Shown here: positions 47,691-61,500 of the stretch, in pieces | How the letters are laid out: every line of letters starts with the position of its first letter | Position numbering within the stretch: position 1 is the first letter of the stretch | DNA from: Trochalopteron elliotii | Taxonomy: Eukaryota > Chordata > Aves > Passeriformes > Leiothrichidae | DNA: 64,000 bases | Direction: 5' to 3' | NCBI GenBank assembly: GCA_024734555.1 | Contig: JANPWX010000254.1 | Coordinates: forward strand, 184,959-248,958 | Made by a program: the position numbers and the translations under genes | Notes under the pieces: generated by a model | Databases searched by the model: none | The model's input: only the letters and a program-made list of their open reading frames with translations | What the model was told of the DNA's origin: nothing

Positions 47691-50600
47691 AATAGATACC
47701 TCTTTGGGTATCTACAGCAAATTTGAATCAATACCCTGCTCTTTTTATAATCACTTATTAACCAATGGAGATTTTACCCAACATGTAAGATCCTTCAGAT
47801 CTCTGCATGTATTCACAAATGCTAGTTGTACCCAATTATTAAACACGATTCTATTTCCTGCCAATTCAGTGATGTCTTTGGAGAGCCATACTTCCCTGCT
47901 GTAATGGAATCAATGCCTGTCTCCACATCAGAAACAGTACAAGGAGCAAATATGAAGTACTTTATTTACAAATCTTAACTGCTCTTCTCAGTTATATAAT
48001 TTATTTTTTTATTTGCCTGAGAAAAATGCCTTTCATTTTTTGTAATAAATACTGCTCTCTCAAATTTGTTTATATTAAAATGTGTCCCTTAGAGAAACAA
48101 GTATGAAGGAAAGACAAAAAAACAAGTTATGTTAATGTTTGTGTGAGTTCTCCCGGCCAAAATCTCACTGTGGCACATCATGACATAAAAGGCCAAACAA
48201 AGGAACAAGCCCTGACACAAGGTGTTTATGATTAGCAAATATCATAGAGGCTTGATTTTGTCATCCCTATGGATTAAGAGTCTAATCAAAACCCACATAA
48301 GTATAACTTTACCTCAGGATGAATCAGAGCAGCAAAATGTAACTCAGCTCTTTCATTTCCAGACAAAGACCTTTTGAAAAGATGACAAGGAAAGGAGAAG
48401 CAAATGCTCTTGTGAAGAGATATCTAATTTTAGTGGTGTATCTGACTGAATAATCATTTCTAACTACTAACTGAATAGCTGGATTCAGCTGAAGTAATAG
48501 GAACTGGAGTCCTCCATGCAGGATTTTAGTATGCATCCCCAGCTGTAGATATATACAGAGGATGTGAATTGCACACAGATAATAAATGTCACTGGTGTAT
48601 ACTTATATAGCACAGGCTTAAACATGTGCAAATACATTAAAAATTGAATGTGAAGTCTGCAAAAAGAAGGGGAGAAACAAAAGTTGCAAGGCTTAGTCCT
48701 CATATTCACATCTATATTAGCTTGCTATATTCCCCTAAGCTTGAAAGGTAAATTGTAATAAAAAGTATCTGCTATAAAACCAAAGAAAAATACAAGATCC
48801 TATGGAACAGAAAAAGAAATATGAATGATAAAGATAAAAGAACTCACCAATCTTATCATGTCCATTCTGAAGGAGTCAATACTTCCATATGCTGGAGTCT
48901 TCCCCTTGTTCACTAAACCTATTAACAACTTTTCAAGGAAAACTTAAATCAAAACCCAGCTAACCCATGGAATCCACAGTGAAGTTTTAGTGTGAGTATA
49001 GACTTTATACACTAAGCATAGATCTGATTGTGACCTTTGCTGTAGAAAACAGTTCAAGTTCTCTTATTGTGCCTGAGTTTGTTTCTTGAGAAAGGATCCC
49101 ATGCCATCAAATTCTCTGCCAGACCAGAGCAGGCATTCCCCAAGGCCACTGATCTTGATGAGGTTTTCCCATTCTTAAATTAGGAATGGGGTTTTTTTGC
49201 ACTGTGTCTCTTTGAGGATGGATCTTAACATCTGGTAGATTCAAAGGTACAGACATGTTATTATAATTTTCTTCCAGTTAGTTTGCACCAGTGTCTCTCA
49301 TGTTATGATTATCTTTCCCGATCTAAGGGAAGAAAAAAAAAAGGGAGGGCCTAATCCCTCAACCTCTCTATGTGCATCTTTGATCAAAACTGTTTAGTGA
49401 AGGTACACCAGTCTTAGTAAAAATGCTTGATTTATGTTCTTCCTTTTAAGAATTAGGACCGTATGAAGGAAATTCTATTACAACATGTACTCAGAATTAA
49501 TCATTCTGTCCTGTAACAGATAGACACAAAAGAGTATCTAAATGCATTGTCTTTTCTTCCCCTCACTACTCTATCCAGTTTTTCTGACTTCAGCTTCCAT
49601 TCAGGTTTTTACTGCCAAAAAGAAATTTAAAAACTGTGATCTTTGTGGAGTGCAGTTTCTCTTTCAGTCAGTGAACACTTTGCTGCTTTTAATATTTTCA
49701 AGCCTTTGGCAACCACTTGATTCGCTTGTGTTTTAAAACCTAAGATAATTGTAAGAAATAAACATTCAGCACATAGTTCAGGGAATTTAACAGATCATTC
49801 CTATAACTGATACCCAAAGTGTCCTTAAAACAAGATGCAAATGATTTGTGGTGGAAAACAACATTGCAGTGATTGACCAGGGAACTTTCCTGGAAACAAC
49901 CCCAGCAGTCAGAGATCTGCTTTTCTCATTCAGGCATTTAATACCAAACACCTTGCAGCAGTTTCTTTTTCTCCTTCTCACCCCCACAAATCTGGGATTT
50001 GATTAAATTTATTGCTTTATGTTTCATTACTCTCCTGGATTAGAGGAATATAGCAGAGCAGTAGAGTTACTCACATACGTGCTGGCATGGGTAGTTAACT
50101 TCAATTAAAGGGCATGCAGTTCCTGATGAGCAGGCCAGGCACAAACAGAGGAATTTGGATTTAATGGGCAATTTTACGTTTTCTTCTTGTTTCTTTCCCT
50201 TCAGAGAATAAGACTATCCTTGCAAATTTAACCACAATCTCTAGGCTGGAAGTTGAAGCAAAAAAGAACTACTGTTGGAGTATTCCTCAGCAGAAAGGTA
50301 GTAAGGGACAAATTACAGAACATAACAGGCAAACAGAAGTCTCCTAAACTTGTTAATTGCATAAATATGTATTTTTTTAAAATCAAACCTTTTCTTTTTT
50401 TTAACTTTACATGAATTTATATTCTGTGAACTTAGATAAGCACCCATTTGAACAAATCTCAGTAGGTTAATGGACCACTTGACAAGTCAGACACAAGCAC
50501 TTAGGGTTGATTCCAGCTTTTCCATAGGACAATATGAATTTTTTTGGCCAATGTGTGTATATTATAATTTTTTTACAGGTGTAAGGCTTCTAATGGATAT

Positions 50601-52152
50601 TTTTAATTGAAATTAACTGCTGTTATTTTAATTTTATGTCTTTTACAGTGAAACATCATTCTTAAGTCAATATTTTGGGTAAAGCTAATCACAAGTAAAA
50701 TGTTTGCTACTTTCCCCCTCTTTGTCAGTTACCAAAAATGTTTTTCTCCTCTGAAGAATAAAAAAATAGCGTCAGACTTAGTTGCAATTTGAATAAAAAA
50801 TCAGACACTAGTTGTATAGTTGAAAAAAGCAATTTGCTGTGATAGTAGATATTCATATCATTAAAGAACTCATTCATAAAGGTACCAAAAACTGATTATG
50901 GAAAAAGTACCTATACCTTTATGAGACACAAATAAAATAGTAGTTTTAGAATGGCAGCAAGAATCAGAAACGAAGTTTAAGACTTAAAATTATGAGAAAA
51001 TAATAAATAGAAACAGACTGATAATAATATACCATTACCTCGAATATGTCAAATTTCATCCAGTTGAAGCTACTGTCAAGATATCTTTTGACCTCAAGAA
51101 TTCCTCTCTGTGGATATGAATGTGGATGTTACTGCATTGATGTCCTGTGAGTTTCTTTTTTCTTTCTTTTTCATCAGAAATAGTGTCCAGTGTCCTTCTT
51201 GTGCAGTATATGAAAGCAGAAGCAGACTATAACAAATTATTTCACCTTGTGATATTTGAAACTGAGGAGAATCTGTGTTCTAGCACTCAGTGAGACAAAA
51301 GAATGAAATTTCTTCTTTGACCAGAACTCTAGAGTGCTTGCTCATTCTGCTTTTTAAACAATTACTCCCCCAGGTAACCTCTAAGTTATCCTTACTTTAT
51401 AATTAGGTAATCACTGCTTAACATAGTGCTCTTTGGTTTAGATAGAACTATTTTATCATTAAACATACCATTAATTTTTCATAAATCAGTTTACAACTGC
51501 AGATACTTTTGGACAACAGAAAGCATATTGTCATGGTATTGTGTAATACATACATTTTGAAGGAAGTCAGTATAAATGACACTATGATAACTTTTGAATG
51601 TTGTAGGATAATGAATGATAAAGACAATTCTTTTTTGCACAATTTTCTAAAACTAGTTGGCATGAAGTTTTGCTAAAGATGAAAATATAAGAAGATTTTT
51701 TAAATGAATGAATCTTTTGTGTAAACAAAAATATCTCCAATTATCAGCTTTTTCTTTTTTTTAATATTAGATGTCTGTCAGATTATCTTCTGCTGGTTTG
51801 GAGGGTTTTTTTGAGCCATCCATTTAGCTGGACATTGGTTCAGAAATAGAAGAATTAAAGGGAAAATTTTCTGTTCTGCTGTAAAAATTACAATATTCCT
51901 ACACCAAAAAATATTTTAAATGTTTCTACATTTTTGAAAGAATTAGGAAAAAACAACAAAACTTTCTAAATGCTTCCACCCAACACAAAGAACAGCAGCT
52001 ATTACTTATTACATACCGAATAAAATTCATTGAACCACTTTCTTGTATTTGCTACTCAGGAATATGACAGGCTTTCTGTAGCCTTCATAAAGCTCTGAGT
52101 AATCAAATTTAATTTCAAATTATCCCTTTCTAAGTAGAAAAGGGAATACAAC
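47691..52152. other. Long intergenic stretch, no gene seen
   Basis: No frames above 80 codons and no CR1, LTR or MIR words were recognised. A stretch at 48140-48330 has a balanced, motif-like texture that could be conserved non-coding DNA. Everything else is AT-rich. Confidence 0.45.
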
Positions 52153-52202
52153 ATGACCTCCAGAAGTCCCTTGCAACCTACCTGGTTTATGACTTCCAGT
52201 AT
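52153..52202 (+). mobile_element. Short CR1 LINE 3' UTR remnant
   Basis: 'catgacctccagaagtccct' followed by 'tgcaacctacctggtttatg' resembles the sense CR1 3' end (gacctccagaggtcccttccaacct...attctatg). Only about 50 bases are recognisable and the terminal octamer is decayed, so this call is tentative. Confidence 0.45.
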
Positions 52203-53131
52203 CTGCAACTGCATTTCAAGCAAATCCCAATGCCATTGTCCAAGCTAGAAACAAACAAAAAAACCAGTAAGGGGAATTATCTGATGAACAAGATGTAGAC
52301 TATGGCACTCTGTATTCCAGGACTAAAACTCATAAAACAGTCAACAACAATTAGAATCAAATGCAAAACTCATTTCCTTGGTTAGATGTTCAAGGATATC
52401 TTCTTCCTAAGTATGAACGTGCATATCCATCTGTTAGTCTTCAAGGAGAAGTGAATCTCCTCTCCTGGCAGAGGCTTTTCAAACACCAAGACAGTGAGCA
52501 TTTATACTCAGTCATTGAAGAGTCATTGGCCTCTCAGTGGATAACTGGCAGAATACACAAGGAAGTGAAATACTTGCTTTAATTGAATTGTAGTCCCTTA
52601 AGTGAAAATATCACAGCTGTTCTGAACATATATAAAAACTTAGTTTGATAAAGACCTTGACTCTCTATTTATTTTCATATCTTTGTGGAAATATTCTGTT
52701 TTCTAGATTAGTAGTTTTTCTCTTTTCAAATGCTGATATTCTGTCATTTTTGTATTTAAGTGGTATAGCTATGAAACTATAGATGTACAAATTCACACTT
52801 CAACTGATTACATAAATTATTTTAAACACTAAAGTAAAAAGACAAAAAAAGGAGAGTATCTGCTTGGATTTCTCTCTCTTTGTCTTCAAAAGGGTCTTAA
52901 GGATTGAGGAACCCTCATAGAATGACTGTTCAGAGAAAGACTTATCTAGGAAAAGGCACCCTCTTAACTGTGCAAATCTTAATCACTGAGAATAGGAAAA
53001 ATGTTTGAAATCACATCGAACAACTACAGGAGGTTTTATTTGATCACAGAAAGAAAATTCCAGATCTTTATTTTCAAATCCCATTTAGACAATAATCAAA
53101 ACACTGATCCAAAATAAGTCTATCAAGTAGT
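52203..53131. other. Intergenic DNA, nothing recognised
   Basis: A 73-codon frame at 52361-52582 has no recognisable domain. No gene or repeat seen. Confidence 0.5.
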
Positions 53132-53401
53132 GACAAAACAAGGGGAAATAGCTTCAAAATTAAATAGAATAGACTTAGACTAGACATTTAAAAAGAAAAA
53201 AAAATACCAGTAAGGGTGGTGAGACACTGGAAGAGGTTTTCCAGAGAAGCTGTGGATGCCCCATCTTTGGAAGTGTCCCAGCATAGATTGCATGGAGCTC
53301 TTAGCAACCTGGTCTAGTGAGTGGTGTCCCTGTCCATGACAGGAGTGTGGAAATGAGATGATTTTTAACATTCCCTTCCAACCCCAGCTGTTCTGTGATT
53401 C
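53132..53401 (+). mobile_element. CR1 LINE 3' end, plus strand
   Basis: Sense CR1 words run in order: 'acaaggggaaatagcttcaa', 'gggtggtgagacactgga', 'agagaagctgtggatgcccc', 'caacctggtctagtgagtgg', 'tgtccctgtccatgac' and 'cccttccaaccccagctgtt', ending in the terminal octamer-like 'ctgtgattc'. The 3' end is intact at about 53401 and the copy is 5'-truncated to about 270 bases. A stretch of A bases near 53190-53203 lies where the ORF2 C-terminal segment should read RKNFF. Confidence 0.92.
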
Positions 53402-53463
53402 AAGGACTCCCAAGTAGAAATGTTGAAAGGAAAAGGACTCCCAAGTAGAAATGCTGAAAAGAA
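53402..53463. repeat. 31-bp tandem duplication at the CR1 3' junction
   Basis: 'aaggactcccaagtagaaat' starts at 53402 and again at 53433, giving two 31-base units that differ by about two substitutions (ttga/ctga and the last bases). The array starts at the exact base after the CR1 3' terminus. Confidence 0.9.
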
Positions 53464-54895
53464 GGGCAATGAAATATTCAGGAAGGGTTCCGCGTCACTG
53501 TACCATATATTACTGCCAGGTTTGTCATTTTTGAGACAATATAAATAAATGTCATGTAAGAAAGAGAAAGTTTGGCTTGAAGTCATATGTAATATTAATG
53601 AGGCTTTGGCAAATAAAGTTGAAATATTTATTGAAAAACCTTGAAAAATGTTAGCATTGTGGCCAATTAAGTTTTTTAGAACTCTTTCTGTCTTTTCTTG
53701 TGCTGAAGGTCTGTAGCAGCATGTGAACTGGAGATGTACTGTGCATCACCACGACATCTTCTACACATGTCAGTATCCCGAGCTGCCTGTCTGCTCTTGT
53801 AACAGAGAATAAGCACAAACTTCCCACATCCTCAGGCCATCAGGGAGATTTTTAAAAGAGAATACTCCAGTCTATTAGCCATGTTAGCACAGTGGATGGT
53901 AACTTGAGGCAGAAAAACATTTTGAGCACCCAGCTAATGTGAAAGTCCGGCCAAAATATAATCTACAAAACTGAAGAGCAAACATAGTCCGCAATCATAT
54001 ATAGTAGATAAATTATATTTTTATGAGTATCTGAGGATGCTAAGGCAACAGAATTATAATAGGGACTATTAAGGAAAATACCAAGAGAACAACTAGCAAA
54101 TTTTTGTAAAAAAAAAGAGAGAAAAACTGGAAGAATAATGCATAGAATTAAGGAAAATAGAATAAGGTATCGGTATCAAGGGTCAAACCAGAGAGTATCT
54201 ATTAGCTCTTATCAAAGAATCACCCTGAAAAGAGTTTATAGACATATATAACACAGATAAGGCTGATGACCCTACCCCTAAAAGTGAGCTGAACCACTAC
54301 TTTGGTTAGAGACATCTCACAAAAACAAACAAAAACTATTGGCTAGAGGTTCTGATATCTCATAATTTTTCACAAGGCTCTCACAAACTTATTTTACTAC
54401 TGGAGCTATAGACAGCCTGAATTGAGGGTGAATTCTTTCAAGTGGCATGTCAAATAGATAGTATGATTTGCCTAAATCAAAGAGTCATTTGTTCTTCTTT
54501 AACAGTCCTTTACTCCTTTTTTTTTATAATTTCAAGTTTTCATGGAGCTTATTAATAATTATTATTATTATTTAAATTCACCATGCATAAAAATGCAATT
54601 CAAGAGTTCATACTGATCATTTTTTATGACTGTTTGAAATTTCACAACAATGAAATGCTATTAGGAAGAAAAAAGGGAAGAAATACTTTCATGTTTCCCT
54701 TGTCTAATGTTTTCAAGTAGAAATTTAGTTGGCAGTTAATGTAAATGAAAATCCAGAACACCTCTTAACACCCCCTCTGGCTGCTGTCTCTGGCATCATG
54801 GCAGTCACTCAATAGGAGGAAAAGTTCTTGAGGCAACCAGGATGCTGAGAGAAAGGAAAATACTATGGAAAGATTTAAAGAATCCTTTTTGTCTT
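53464..54895. other. Intergenic DNA, no gene seen
   Basis: Short (ATT)n-like runs occur at 54555-54572. Otherwise AT-rich with chance frames. Confidence 0.5.
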
Positions 54896-55160
54896 TTGCC
54901 CTGTTACTGGACAGTGCTGAGAAGATTCTGGCCTCATCTTCTTTCCCGTCCTCCATCACATCTTTTTAAACACTGATAAAATCTCCACTGAACATTCTCT
55001 TTCCAGGCTGAATCCTCACAGTTTTCTCATTCTCCCCTTGTTTATCAGATGCTCCAAGGCCTTAATCACCCTTGTTGCCCTGTGCTGGACTTACTCCAGC
55101 TCCTCTCTCTTTCTTTTGTTGAGGGGAACCCAGTGCTCCAAATGTGTCTCATTTACCATG
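54896..55160 (-). mobile_element. CR1 LINE internal fragment, minus strand
   Basis: The plus strand carries antisense CR1 ORF2 words: 'ttgccctgttactgg', 'agaagattctggcctcat', 'aacactgataaaatctccac', 'ctttccaggctgaatcctc', 'gccctgtgctggacttact' and 'cccagtgctccaaatgtg'. This is the ORF2 C-terminal region without the 3' UTR and tail, so both ends of the element are absent. Confidence 0.8.
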
Positions 55161-57850
55161 TTTTCCACCAACATGGATACTCCCAAGACAAAACATCATT
55201 TACTTTACTAAGTACCCTGGGTCCAAAGTGGACAATGCCACAGAGATTCTACTCTGTGTTTCCAAACCTCCTCAATACATCTTGATTCACTATAATCCTG
55301 TGAGCAGAGGGAGCAATCCAGTCCTAAATCAGTTTTGGTTACGTTCTGCTGAATTCCTAGATGCAAGAAACAAACAGAAAATCCTCAAGAAGAAAAAACA
55401 AACAAAAAAATTTATTAGTCCCTTATGTAATGTTTTCCTTTATAACTCTCCTTCTAAAAAGTATTGATCCTTCCCTCCACCCTTATTTTTTCCTATGAAG
55501 TACAAGTCAGCACAGCACTACATTCAGTATACTGATTTCTCTTGCTTGTCAAAAACATAACTGATGATTTCATCAGTGTTATTGGCACAGTTGTTGCAGA
55601 AAAAGGATCTCTTAGCTTGTTTTCCCTGAAAAACTTGCTTCTTCTGCAGTAATGTAAATATTCTGTGGCATCATGCTTTGTCCTTGGCAAATGTGAGATT
55701 TTTAAAATGTTCTTTTTGTTTTCAAAGAATGTATGTAAACTCAGAGGCCTTTATTCATAAAGCTGTAAGAGAGAGATAATTTTGAAAATATTGTTAAATG
55801 CTGGGTCAAAAGCAATTGCTGGAAGGATGATCTGAAATTATGTTTGAGAATTGATCTCATTTACTGTGCTTCCAGCTGTTCTGGGGCATACCTACCACTG
55901 TGAAATTGTCCAAGTTTAAAAAGGCTGGATACATGCATGGTCATCATGTGTGCCCTGAGAACAGGAATTGAATCACCTGGAAAATCTGTCTTTGAGGACA
56001 TCATTTACCACTACTTCAGTACAAAGAGATCTTTAAGCTCTGAGAAGGTGAGGTCTGCTCCCATAAAAGTCAGGAAATGTTAGGCCTTCATATATTTTAA
56101 TGACTATTTTCCAGATAGATTTTCTCAAGTTTTCAGCTTGTTACACATAGATCTATTGAAAAGGTTCCTTTGTGCAATAAGTACCCCAAATGCCACTACT
56201 CCCAAACAAACACTTCAAATAAATTATTCATGCAATTTTAGAAATGTGTTCAAATTTTACTTCTGTTAAAGCTGGTGTAAAAATTCTCTTTCAAAATGCA
56301 TTTTTCACTCCTTGTTATTTAACTATCACTACATCTACACAGAAGAAATTTAATAAAAAAGGCATAAGCAAGTGTGTTGCAAACATAACTATTATTATTA
56401 TTATAGATAAGTGTGATTTCAGTACATTTCTCAGCCATGTATTTAAGTACTGCTGATTGTTTTCTTCCCTGTTTTAAATTAGATATCTTTTAAGTGAGCT
56501 TTTCCTTGAGCAAAAAAATTTTAGTACCCTACAAGATTTACTGTGCCGTAACTACTGTTCTTGGTATACTGACTCTGGTAACACGGGTAATAAAAAAATT
56601 AAATCTTGAATAGCTGAAAAAGTATGGAAAAAGTATGTATCTCCTAAGAAAAATCCTATTTATGTATCTATGTACTTTGGATAACATAGATTTGCTTAAA
56701 AATCCAATATCTTCTCCCTCCTTTTAAGACAAATTTCTTAACACCCTGGCATTTGCCAACTCAATCATTACTTATCAGAAAACATTCATTATTTACTTTG
56801 AAAATTGGAACAAGCAAGCAATGAAAAAGGAATTTTCTGTTGTACTTTAGGATGTTGTAAGTTTTAAATTTTTACACAAAGACAATTTATATTTTTCCTG
56901 AAGTTATGGTAGATGTGTGGTATTGCAATCTGGTTTTGAAGTCAGTTGAAAGGTGCCTATGGCAGTTCTTAAAAAAAAAAAAAAACATTACCCCCAGGTG
57001 TAAAAATAAATCACTAAAATCAGAAGTTCATTCTCATGTGTAGTAGTCTGCTTAAGTCCTCACCTTACTAAGATTTATAACTGATATAAAAGGAGAATGA
57101 AAAAACATGTTACAAAGTCAGGAAGAAAAGCAGGTGAGATTAGTAAATTGGGATCACCTCACTTAGAAAAGATATAAGAGAATGCTTATTCTTTAAATAC
57201 AGCATGTAGAGAAACCAAACTGAGCACTCTAATTTTTCAAAACTCATCAGATGTAAAATTAATGAAAGAAAATGTTGTGCACCAACACAGTTAACCTTTG
57301 AAACCACTTGCTGTATCAATATGTTTGAAGATGTCAAGAGCTCAGAATATCTCATTAAAGCAACAGATGTCTCCTCATAAATAAGAGCTTCTGAAGTTGT
57401 AGGTCTGAAATTGAATTAAAAGATAAGTGTGGGTATAAATTATGGGGCTTATATCACATGCTTTCAAAAAAGCCTTGTTCTAAACCCCTTTTTTTTATTT
57501 TCTATTATTATTTATTGGTTGATCTCTTCTTGAAATCACAGCTAAGCACTTTCATCCTGACCATTATGAAAAATGGAGATGTGGGCAATTGGATGGTTTT
57601 TTTATCACTTGGACAAATGAATAAATTCAAAATTATGTGTTCCCTTCCCCCCAGGGTTATTAATGTGTATAAATAAAGATGTATTTCTAGGTCCTCCATG
57701 AAGATTTCACTGACTGTTGGCAGTCCTTGCTTACCTGTATCACATATAAGTCAGAAATTATCCAATTCCAATGAAAATGGGAAAGTGATGTTTGGTAGTC
57801 AGATAGGTCTGAACCCCAGATCTGGGCAGTACTTAAAGTGTACAACATAT
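55161..57850. other. Intergenic DNA, no gene seen
   Basis: An (ATT)n run is near 56387-56404 and an A run near 56969-56983. A 107-codon frame at 55144-55467 has no recognisable domain. Nothing else was recognised. Confidence 0.5.
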
Positions 57851-58500
57851 TTCATAGAATCACAAAATCATAGAATCATAGAATGGTCTAGGTTGGAAGG
57901 GACCTTAAAGATCATCTCATTCCAGCCTCCTGCCATGGGCAGGGACACCTTCAACTAGACCAGGTTGCTCAGAGCCCCATCGCCCTAGACCTTACACACT
58001 TCACGGGTGGGACATCCACAACCTATTCCAGTGCCTCACCACCCTCACAGTTAAGAATTTCTTCCTCCTTTCTAATCTAAACCTGCTTGCTTTCAGTTTG
58101 AAGCAATTCCACCTTGTTCTGTCACTCCAGACCCTTGTAAATAGTCTCCGTCTTTCGTGTGGGCTCCTTTCAGGTACTGTAAGGCCACAATTAGCTCACC
58201 CCAAAGCCTCCTCTTCTCTAGGCTGAACAATCCCAATTCTCTCAGCCTTTCCTCACAGCAGAGCTGCTCCATCCCTCTGATCCCCTTGGTGCCTCCTCTG
58301 GCCTGGCTCCAGCAGGTCCCTGTCCTTGCTGTGCTGGGAGCCCAGAGCTGGATGCAGCCCTGCAGGTGGGGTCTCAGCAGAGCGGGGCAGAGGGGCAGAA
58401 TCCCCTCCCTGCCCTGCTGCCCACGGGGCTTTGGATGCAGCCCAGCAAATGGCAGGTTCTGGGTTGCAAACACACATTACCAGCTCATGTCTGGCTTCTA
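57851..58500 (-). mobile_element. CR1 LINE, longest 3'-intact copy
   Basis: About 650 bases of minus-strand CR1. The plus strand begins with about four antisense terminal octamers ('catagaat' and variants, 57853-57882), then 'ggtctaggttggaaggga', 'tgccatgggcagggacacct', 'agaccaggttgctcagag', 'ctctaggctgaacaatccc' and 'gctggatgcagccctgcagg'. The minus frame 58093-58473 is open for 126 codons and carries ORF2 C-terminal words LLRPHLQGCIQLWAP, CCEERLRELGLFSLEKRRL and [11 protein letters not shown]. The frame is then lost before the family's LEVFKK end. GC content is clearly higher than in the flanks. It is a dead 5'-truncated insertion. Confidence 0.93.
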
Positions 58501-61500
58501 GTCCACCTACAACACAATATAGAGCTGTAACCCAAAGGTATCCATAAACTTTTTCTCTTTATGCCTTATTTTATATTCTATAGGGCACCTTTCTTTGGTC
58601 TGCACTTTTGTATGGTTTTAGTCTTTGCTCTTAATGAAAGCACGGATAGCTCAATAAGGGTGATTTAAATTTTGTTCTGCATGTCTCTGAAATTCATCGT
58701 GATTCAAAGCACTGCAGGGAACAAGTTTCACATTCACAGAACAGCAGCTGAGAAAGGTTTGTGTTTTGCACACACAACCACTGTAAAAACAACTGCTCTT
58801 CAAATTCTCACCATGTAGCAACCATTCTTTGCTATTCCAGATGCTGAAATAACTTCTGCACATCTTGGCTCAGGCCAGAAAATGTTGTTGTCTCTTCTTC
58901 AGTGCTTCAGTAATAAAATATTCTTCAAGGTCTCTTCAATTAAATTAACTGATATTGCACTAAACCAGATATTATTACTTGCATGATCTGGTAATATGCT
59001 TCATAGAAGAATAGCTTTCATTGAAGAGATGGCAACAAATGGCTGGTAGGACTTCAGTAATTAAAACCAGGTTTTTATACTTGTTCGGCATGAAGGTGCA
59101 AGTTCTAATGAGTTAAGGAAATGTAGCAATTTGTGAGACATTGTTTGGTAGCATTCATAATATTCCCAAGGAAAAAACAAACAAAAAACCAAACAAACAA
59201 GCAAAAAAAAACCAAAACCCAAAAAGCCCCAAACCTTCTTTGCTCTGGAAATTGTATGAAATAAACCCCTGCTAACTGATAGGAAAGAAGGGAACTACCA
59301 TGAAAAAGTCTGTTCATAAGTACCCATAAAAGAGAAAAAGTACACAACTGCCATGTTGCTGAATATGTAGGCAGTTAAATTAGAGCCAGCTGGAGTATCT
59401 TAGCGCTGGCAGTCTCATTTTCAGGTAAAATAATAAACATGTCCATAATCCTGCCCAAATATCTACACCTGATAGTGATGGGGTAATAACTGCTGCTGGT
59501 TCATGGTTTTTGAGTGACTGATCTGAGAAGAGGAATAAAGTCACACATACAAAAATGTGGGAACATGGAGCATATGGAAATCTGCCTCCAGAGTCCGGAG
59601 AAGTTAACTTGTCTCATCTCTCAAATGCTGCTTTTGCTGCACCAGACACACAAGTGTATGATGCTTCCTTCAGACATATAAATTCAGCGTTATCGATTTC
59701 TTCATCAGCACAATGTTTTATATTGTAACCAAATTAGCACACTGTACTTCAAGCAACCTTGCTATCTCCAAAAATTAGGCAGCCGTCTTTACCTGGACAA
59801 AATTATTTTACATTTGTCCTTGTTATTTTATTATTCAGTTCCATAAATCATACAGAGAATTATCCTCCCTACACAAAATCTGTGAATCTCTTGTTAGTAT
59901 CTGAATAACTTCAGGTTTGTTTTAAGTTTCTCTAGCAGAAAGGAGAGTTCTCTATTTAAGTGACTTGAAACAGAGTGGAAACAATGGGTTCGTCTCTTTT
60001 TCCTAAAATGTTTATCCAAAATGACAGTGATTTTAGATCTTTATGAAAGTTATATCTTTATGAAAATCCCTATAAGATAAGAACTTGAAAGATAAATGTG
60101 GTGTAAACATTTGTGAAAGTCTTTTGTTTATTGTGCATCATTTCCTCACCACAATAATGCTGCTGTTCACTGTTGTATGATTTATCTTAGTGCCACTTCA
60201 ATTGTGTTTGCAGTTTTCATAGGAAAGCATCCTAGGTGGGATAATTACTCACTCTGGAGACAATCAGCAATTTGGTTCATAAGCACCTCTGAAAATTACC
60301 CTATTGGCAGAAGGCATGTTCCTGCAAGGGCAACATATTGTGCTGCAAAGAAGGGGTATTTTGTCTTTTCTCTTTTCCTTTTTTCTCTCCTTTCCTGTCC
60401 CCCAAAACATTTGACAATTGCTTACAAGATGTGCCAATTTCCTTACAACTCCTCACCAGTTATTTTCAGATATACGATCTCTGTGCTTTTTATTTGTAAC
60501 TGTGCCATTGGCATATGTTCTTCTAAAATTCTCAGCTAATTTTAAGGTGTTCCCTTAACATTTCAGTTTTGAAGACATGAGGGCAAATCCAGCTGGATCT
60601 CCTGACAACTTGGATGTCCATTGGGGAACATGTATTTCAGTAAAAATATCCATTATCAAATCATCACCAAGATTTCAGTTTCTATATTTAATTACATTTG
60701 CATTGAACATGCAATCTTCAATCAGCTTAAAAATAAAATAATCCCTGTAAAAACACCATGGAGATGTTTCTTGACAAGCTCAGTCACAGCAAGTTTACAG
60801 ATCCTCAGTTCTTGTAAACTGACTCAAGTGTAGTGATGAGAGCTTGAAATGTTTCTGTTGCCAGAGCCTAATTCTGCTGCTTTTATTCACATGGGAGGAT
60901 AGACTCCTGTATAAATAATCTCACTGAGCAAAACAAGTAAGCAACATGGGGGAAAATTAATTCTTGCTGTCTTTTTGCAAACTTCACAGCTAGTAAATCT
61001 TTGTGGGAGAAAAGCTGCACATGATAGCACAGTTGTGAAAGCTGGAGGCTACTGTGTGAAAGACAGGGAACTTACAGATATATCCACTTCAATTCTGAAT
61101 GTGATACCTCAAAAGATCTAAAGTACCAATCAAATGTGTATGTAACATTAGGTAATACTTTCCTTTCTTTTCCCTGAGATTTTTCTGGCAAGACTTTCCA
61201 ATCACTGGAGTTGCACTTTAATTGCTTTGAGAACCTATCAAAATTAACTTCCTCACTTTTGAAACAACTGCCCCAGAAGAATGATTATCATACTTCTTGA
61301 TGCTGCTCCTCGTAGCAGTTCACGTGGGATAATACTCACCATTGTTTATTTCTGCTCTTGATTTTAAAACTCACATAGCATGAAGATATGTTTGTTTCCT
61401 GCCAGTATATTTGCTGTAGATGCAGTGTTATCCAGAAGTCATGTTTTCTAATGCCCTAGTCTAAGCACAGCCATAAACCTCCATGTCAGCCTTCCCCCAG

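Noticed and set aside
60177..60539. 120-codon plus-strand frame
   Set aside because: The hydrophobic, aromatic-rich composition is typical of translated T-rich DNA; no domain, homologous word or context supports it.
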